Position numbers and translations under genes: made by a program. 64,000 nt of DNA from Lewinellaceae bacterium (GTDB lineage: Bacteria; Bacteroidota; Bacteroidia; Chitinophagales; Saprospiraceae). Positions 60,512-64,000 of this stretch are shown one piece after another (position 1 is the first letter of the stretch; each line of letters opens with the position of its first letter). The notes under the pieces are model-generated. The model saw only the letters and a program-made list of their open reading frames with translations, did no database searches and was not told the DNA's origin. Location: the NCBI GenBank assembly GCA_016710765.1, contig JADJUJ010000004.1, positions 248,001 to 312,000 of the forward strand. The letters are read 5' to 3'.

Positions 60512-61198
60512 ATGATGCGCACCCTGTTCCTCGTTTTTTCAATCATTTTACTCCTGGTCCCGGCCTGCCAAAACGACCCCAAACCCGATTCCAATGCTCA
60601 AAAAGACAATACCCCCCGGGCCGACACCTTGCCGGTATATACCCCTGCCACTTCAGATGGCGCTGTTGATTATACCGTGACATCTGGCACCGTATACTGG
60701 TCGGCTAAAAAAGCCATCGGCGACCCGCACTACGGCTCCATCGAGGTATCAGAAGGCGTCATGCAGGTAAAAGACGGAAAACTGATTAGCGGCGCTGCAA
60801 CCATCAACATGAATGCCATCGGCGTGTCGGACCCACAGGACCCCAAAGAACGCGCCGACCTGACGGCCCACCTCATGGACGCCGACTTTTTTGATGTAAA
60901 AAAATACCCGATGGCAAAATTCACCATCGATGAGGTGCTGCCCAGCACCAACCCCAATTACAACGCCATTGTTCGGGGTCAGCTCACGATGAAAAACAAA
61001 ACAAACCCGGTGAATATCCCAGCCAAACTGGAGGTAAAAGGCGACGAACTCATTGCCACTACGCTCACCTTCCCCATCAATCGCACCCAATGGGGAGTCA
61101 ATTTCCGTTCCGGTTTGCTGGGTACCGCCAAGGACAAACTGATCGAAGATGTTATCACCCTTACCATTTCGCTGAAAGCGAAAAAAGTAAAGGGGTAA
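60512..61198 (+). CDS. YceI family lipoprotein
   Basis: 228 residues from the ATG at 60512 with lipoprotein signal FSIILLLVPAC. The YceI lipocalin-like barrel includes TSGTVYWSAKKAIGDPHYG, GAATINMNAIGV, HLMDADFFDVKKYPMAKF and INRTQWGVNFRSG. YceI proteins bind isoprenoid-type lipids in the periplasm or outer membrane; the ligand here is unknown. Confidence 0.85.
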   Translation: MMRTLFLVFSIILLLVPACQNDPKPDSNAQKDNTPRADTLPVYTPATSDGAVDYTVTSGTVYWSAKKAIGDPHYGSIEVSEGVMQVKDGKLISGAATINMNAIGVSDPQDPKERADLTAHLMDADFFDVKKYPMAKFTIDEVLPSTNPNYNAIVRGQLTMKNKTNPVNIPAKLEVKGDELIATTLTFPINRTQWGVNFRSGLLGTAKDKLIEDVITLTISLKAKKVKG

Positions 61199-61234
61199 CA
61201 AATGGCGGGTGAACAGATTGGGTAAGCAAATGTT

Positions 61235-61651
61235 ATGCATGTTCAACAACGCCAGTACATGCGCGACGACCAGCAACTGCTACTACTCCGACCCGAACTC
61301 CAACTACCTGCCCGGCAATCCGGGCCCGAAGAGCAATTCCAGAACCAAACCCTCCGGCCCATCCTGAAAATGCAGCACACCCTGCTTGCCAGGATGTTTT
61401 TTGCCCAAATACTACAGCACAAAAGCATCTTTTTCCAACTGTCGGCACCGGCCAGGCAGGAATGGATCGCCAACAACCTGCGTTCCAATACCCGGCTGCG
61501 CCAACTGCTGGCAGGCGCCATCATCGGACACTTTACCCTGGAAGAGTATCATCTTTTCGAAACCAACCAAGCAGAAAACATGCGCCGGCTGACCAGCCTG
61601 CTCACGCAACGGCTGCAGTCGGTCGATTTTGAAGCCATGCTGAAACGCTAG
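61235..61651 (+). CDS. Hypothetical protein
   Basis: 138 residues, helical, with no signal or membrane segment. It begins MHVQQRQYMRDDQQLLLL and includes LSAPARQEWIANNLRSNTRL and LEEYHLFETNQAENMRRL. No family recognised. It starts 36 bases after the YceI stop in the same direction. Confidence 0.45.
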   Translation: MHVQQRQYMRDDQQLLLLRPELQLPARQSGPEEQFQNQTLRPILKMQHTLLARMFFAQILQHKSIFFQLSAPARQEWIANNLRSNTRLRQLLAGAIIGHFTLEEYHLFETNQAENMRRLTSLLTQRLQSVDFEAMLKR

Positions 61652-61679
61652 CATAGACAAGTAAAGCAGGAATTACGCC

Positions 61680-62462
61680 TTATTTGATCTTAAACACCAG
61701 GGAGTTGATCACACGGGCGGTATTATCCCCTGGGCATTTTACCTTCACATCGGTAAAATAATATACATCCCCTGGTTTGGCCCTTTTTACCAACTCGCGG
61801 CTGGCAGCGCTGTAGTCAGCCCCATTGTTGAGCAACGCTACGGGATCACTTCTTCTCGGAATACAGGTCAAGTTATAGGATACTATATCGCAAGAAACAT
61901 CAAAGTTAAAATTGTCATGAAAAGTGTTTAGCCCAACTGGTGTTTTGAACTCCAATGGAGTCAATTCTACTGCGTAGTAATGAGCTATCCTGGCTATTGG
62001 ATCAGGTATGCGGTTTACACGATAAACAAAGGTACTGCGGAAAGTACCTGCGGATACCGTTATATCAACTTTCCCTACCTTCGAGAAATTGAGTACGTAA
62101 TTTCCAGCTCCAACCTTTTTGATTTGACTACCACTGCCAGATACACTGATCGAAATATCATCATCAGAAAAGCCGGGTACGTCCACGCGTAGGGGGTTAT
62201 CCACGGCAATGTACATGACATTCCCTTTACTAGCAGATAGTGACAGGCCTGACGGCAATGGCGCATCCCTGAGCGTATCGGCGCGGTAAATGGTATCCCG
62301 AATATAAACGGTGTCGCTGGAGGGTAAACCCATGGCGGCTTCCTGTGTATCCGCTGGCACTGCGGGCGATGTATCCGCGTTGCCATTGTTGGGTTTATTT
62401 TTGCATTGAGACAGTGCGGCAACAAAAATCGCCAGTGCAAGTAATAGGGAAAAGTGCTTCAT
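61680..62462 (-). CDS. Lipoprotein with GldM C-terminal-like domains
   Basis: 260 residues from the ATG at 62460-62462. A lipoprotein-type signal ends LSQC. VMYIAVDNPLRVDVPGFSDDDI resembles one of the Ig-like domains of GldM, and FVYRVNRIPDPIARI with ARVINSLVFKI resembles the GldM C-terminal domain. GldM is the periplasmic shaft of the T9SS motor; this short protein lacks the membrane-anchor half, so it is a separate family sharing these domains. It is divergent from the ECF sigma factor. Confidence 0.68.
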   Translation of the reverse strand: MKHFSLLLALAIFVAALSQCKNKPNNGNADTSPAVPADTQEAAMGLPSSDTVYIRDTIYRADTLRDAPLPSGLSLSASKGNVMYIAVDNPLRVDVPGFSDDDISISVSGSGSQIKKVGAGNYVLNFSKVGKVDITVSAGTFRSTFVYRVNRIPDPIARIAHYYAVELTPLEFKTPVGLNTFHDNFNFDVSCDIVSYNLTCIPRRSDPVALLNNGADYSAASRELVKRAKPGDVYYFTDVKVKCPGDNTARVINSLVFKIK

Positions 62463-62481
62463 GTGGAAAGTATTTGGTGCA

Positions 62482-62510
62482 AATAAATTTGATCTTGGAT
62501 CAAATTTATT
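62482..62510. promoter_or_regulatory. 13-bp perfect inverted repeat between divergent genes
   Basis: AATAAATTTGATC, a TTG spacer and GATCAAATTTATT, lying 20 bases upstream of the GldM-like lipoprotein start and 67 before the sigma factor start. A likely operator or 5'-UTR hairpin. Confidence 0.55.
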
Positions 62511-62576
62511 AAAAAAGCCGCCACAATCTGTGACATTTGGCCATCTCCTGCGAATAATGGGACAAACAACATTCAA

Positions 62577-63080
62577 GTGAACCAGCCATCAGATCAGTTT
62601 ATCGCCCTGCTCGAAGCCAACAAAGGACTCCTGTACAAAGTGGCCAATGCCTATTGTAAGGACGCTGAAGACCGGCGCGACCTGATACAGGAAATCACCC
62701 TCCAACTCTGGCGTTCGTTCGACAAATACGACCCGCAGTACCAGCTGTCGACCTGGATATACCGCATTGCCCTCAACGTATCCATCTCCTTTTACCGAAA
62801 ATCCAGCGCCCACAGTGCCTATACCCAAGGCCTCCCGCCGGGCATCATCGAAAACATCCCGGCAGCAGATGCAGAAAACCATGACCCCAATCTGGTGCTG
62901 CTGCAGCGTTTCATCCAGGAATTAAAAGAGATCGACAAAGCACTCATCCTGCTCTACCTCGACGAAAAAAGCCAGAAAGAGATATCCGAAATTTTGGGCC
63001 TTTCCAACAGTAATGTCTCGACAAAAATAGCCCGGATCAAAACACAACTAAAAGCAAAATTTTCATCCGTAAAAAACTAA
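62577..63080 (+). CDS. ECF RNA polymerase sigma factor
   Basis: 167 residues with a GTG start. Region 2 has NAYCKDAEDRRDLIQEITLQLWRSFDKYD and STWIYRIALNVSISFYRK; region 4 has LYLDEKSQKEISEILGLSNSNVSTKIARIK. It should direct RNA polymerase to a small regulon. The membrane protein that starts three bases later is in the position of an anti-sigma or regulator partner. Confidence 0.9.
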   Translation: MNQPSDQFIALLEANKGLLYKVANAYCKDAEDRRDLIQEITLQLWRSFDKYDPQYQLSTWIYRIALNVSISFYRKSSAHSAYTQGLPPGIIENIPAADAENHDPNLVLLQRFIQELKEIDKALILLYLDEKSQKEISEILGLSNSNVSTKIARIKTQLKAKFSSVKN

Positions 63081-63083
63081 GCC

Positions 63084-63729
63084 ATGCAAGACCAGGAAAT
63101 GCTCGCCATCTGGAAATCATACGACCAGAAACTGGAAGAATCGCTCGTCATTAACAAACAACTCGCCACAGCCATTACGCAAATGAAGGTCAAAAACCTG
63201 ATGACTAAAACCAGCAAAACAAAGCGGTTTACCCTAATGCTTGGTATCCCTTTTTTGATCTTGCTCTTCAGTCTGGTACTGATGGGCCTGAAAACAGGCG
63301 CCGTATTTTTCACCCCTTGGGTTTGGCATCATCGCCCTCTTCAACACTGCCATCGTGATTGCCTATTTTTACCACCTGTACCTAATACACGCCATCGACA
63401 ACAGCGAGTCGGTATCGGGCGTGCAGGAAAACCTGTCGCGCTTGAAACTTTCCAGTTTCAACATCACCCGGCTGGCCATGCTGCAAATCCCATTTTGGTC
63501 GCTGTGCTGGGTCAGTATGGACGCACTGCAAAGCAGCCCGCTGCTTTACGGTGGCGTCAACCTGCTGGTATTTCTAGGACTGGCCTACCTGGCCTATTGG
63601 CTGTACAACAACCTGGATGTGGATAAAATGGATAAAAAATGGAACCAGTTCATGTTCTCCGGCGTGGAATGGGATCCCATAGTGAAGTCCGTTAGTATCC
63701 TGCAACAACTGGAGGAATCCAAAGCCTGA
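63084..63729 (+). CDS. Membrane protein, possible anti-sigma partner (frame broken)
   Basis: About 214 residues once one C of the run at 63313-63316 is removed: TGAVFFT then continues LGFGIIALFNTAIVIAYFYHLY. The N-terminal part (MQDQEMLAIWKSYDQKLEESLVINKQLA) is cytoplasmic, followed by about four helices. The soluble N terminus and membrane domain, next to an ECF sigma gene, would suit a sigma regulator; this is inference from context, with no known anti-sigma motif seen. Confidence 0.62.
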
Positions 63730-63769
63730 ACTACTGGATATTTTTTGAAAATAGTTCACATGGTGTACC

Positions 63770-63835
63770 CGCGGATTTTTGCGCAGCAAAACATCTGCGG
63801 TTTCTGCGAGATCTGCGGGACAATTATTTTGCGAA
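63770..63835. repeat. Intergenic TCTGCGG-type repeat
   Basis: GCGGATTTTTGCGCAGCAAAAC and TTTTGCGAAGCAAAAC flank TCTGCGGTTTCTGCGAGATC; a short repeated, partly inverted sequence of a type common in intergenic DNA of this phylum. Confidence 0.4.
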
Positions 63836-63893
63836 GCAAAACTAAAAAAGCAAAAACGATAGTGGTTAAGCGATAGTGGATGTGCCACATCAA

Positions 63894-64000
63894 CTAGAAC
63901 AAGCTCACGTAACCCAAATGAAACTTCGCCGCCCGAAAATCCACGGGCAAGCCTAAATCGGGCTTACCTACTGCGATGCTGATGCCAAAAATTCCGGCCT
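63894..64000 (-). CDS. C-terminal end of a protein running off the window
   Basis: Open frame on the minus strand from the window edge, ending GKPDLGLPVDF, RAAKFHLGYVSLF and stop. The alternating hydrophobic ending in Phe suggests an outer-membrane beta barrel, but too little is present to assign a family. Confidence 0.4.
   Translation of the reverse strand, partial: AGIFGISIAVGKPDLGLPVDFRAAKFHLGYVSLF

Overview
The window is a stretch of chromosome from a Bacteroidota bacterium, most likely a Saprospiria-type lineage. Four large secreted proteins carry type IX secretion (T9SS) C-terminal sorting domains. The readable promoters have the Bacteroidota -7 box TANNTTTG. There are also a TonB-dependent receptor with an N-terminal regulatory domain, a GldM-like lipoprotein, a moxR/DUF58/Bat operon and a LytS/LytTR pair. 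I saw no rRNA, tRNA, CRISPR array or classical transposase gene.

Layout. 0-11 kb: membrane protein end, Tag glycosylase, YdeI-like protein, M24 peptidase, GNAT, a T9SS-exported alpha/beta hydrolase, DUF2177, then an ABC ATPase with a fused ABC permease/M1 peptidase. 10.9-15.3 kb: an isoleucine-rich leader peptide and intrinsic terminator, then ileS, whose coding sequence contains an in-frame DUF559 (Vsr-like) endonuclease plus a perfect 36-bp inverted repeat. 15.4-21.4 kb: moxR-DUF58-DUF4381-like-batA-batB-batC. 21.4-28.6 kb: one giant T9SS type B surface protein. 28.8-33.4 kb: LytTR response regulator, LytS-like kinase, TonB-dependent receptor. 33.8-41.1 kb: thrS, a T9SS type A protein, a helical unknown and a small lipoprotein. 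41-54.9 kb: an accessory region built from two copies of a TPR-protein/HigBA/class V aminotransferase unit. Between the copies lies an AT-richer block with an AraC-type regulator, an oxidoreductase, DUF4386 and two serine hydrolases. 55-64 kb: a kelch T9SS protein, MsrB, MaeB malic enzyme, lipoproteins, YceI, and an ECF sigma factor with a membrane partner.

About fifteen genes or gene parts are interrupted by single-base frame breaks, many in homopolymers, including the essential ileS and thrS. The likeliest explanation is uncorrected sequencing indels. I therefore give whole-gene spans across the breaks and name the break position. In-frame starts were moved to plausible ATG codons where the longest open frame began with an unlikely extension.

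The most interesting items are: the endonuclease/palindrome insertion inside IleRS; the Ile-leader attenuator just upstream of that gene; the HigB toxin copy disarmed by an exact 102-bp deletion between 9-bp repeats; the AT-rich block bounded by duplicated aminotransferase 5' ends; a double-hairpin dispersed repeat; and two strong palindromic operator candidates.
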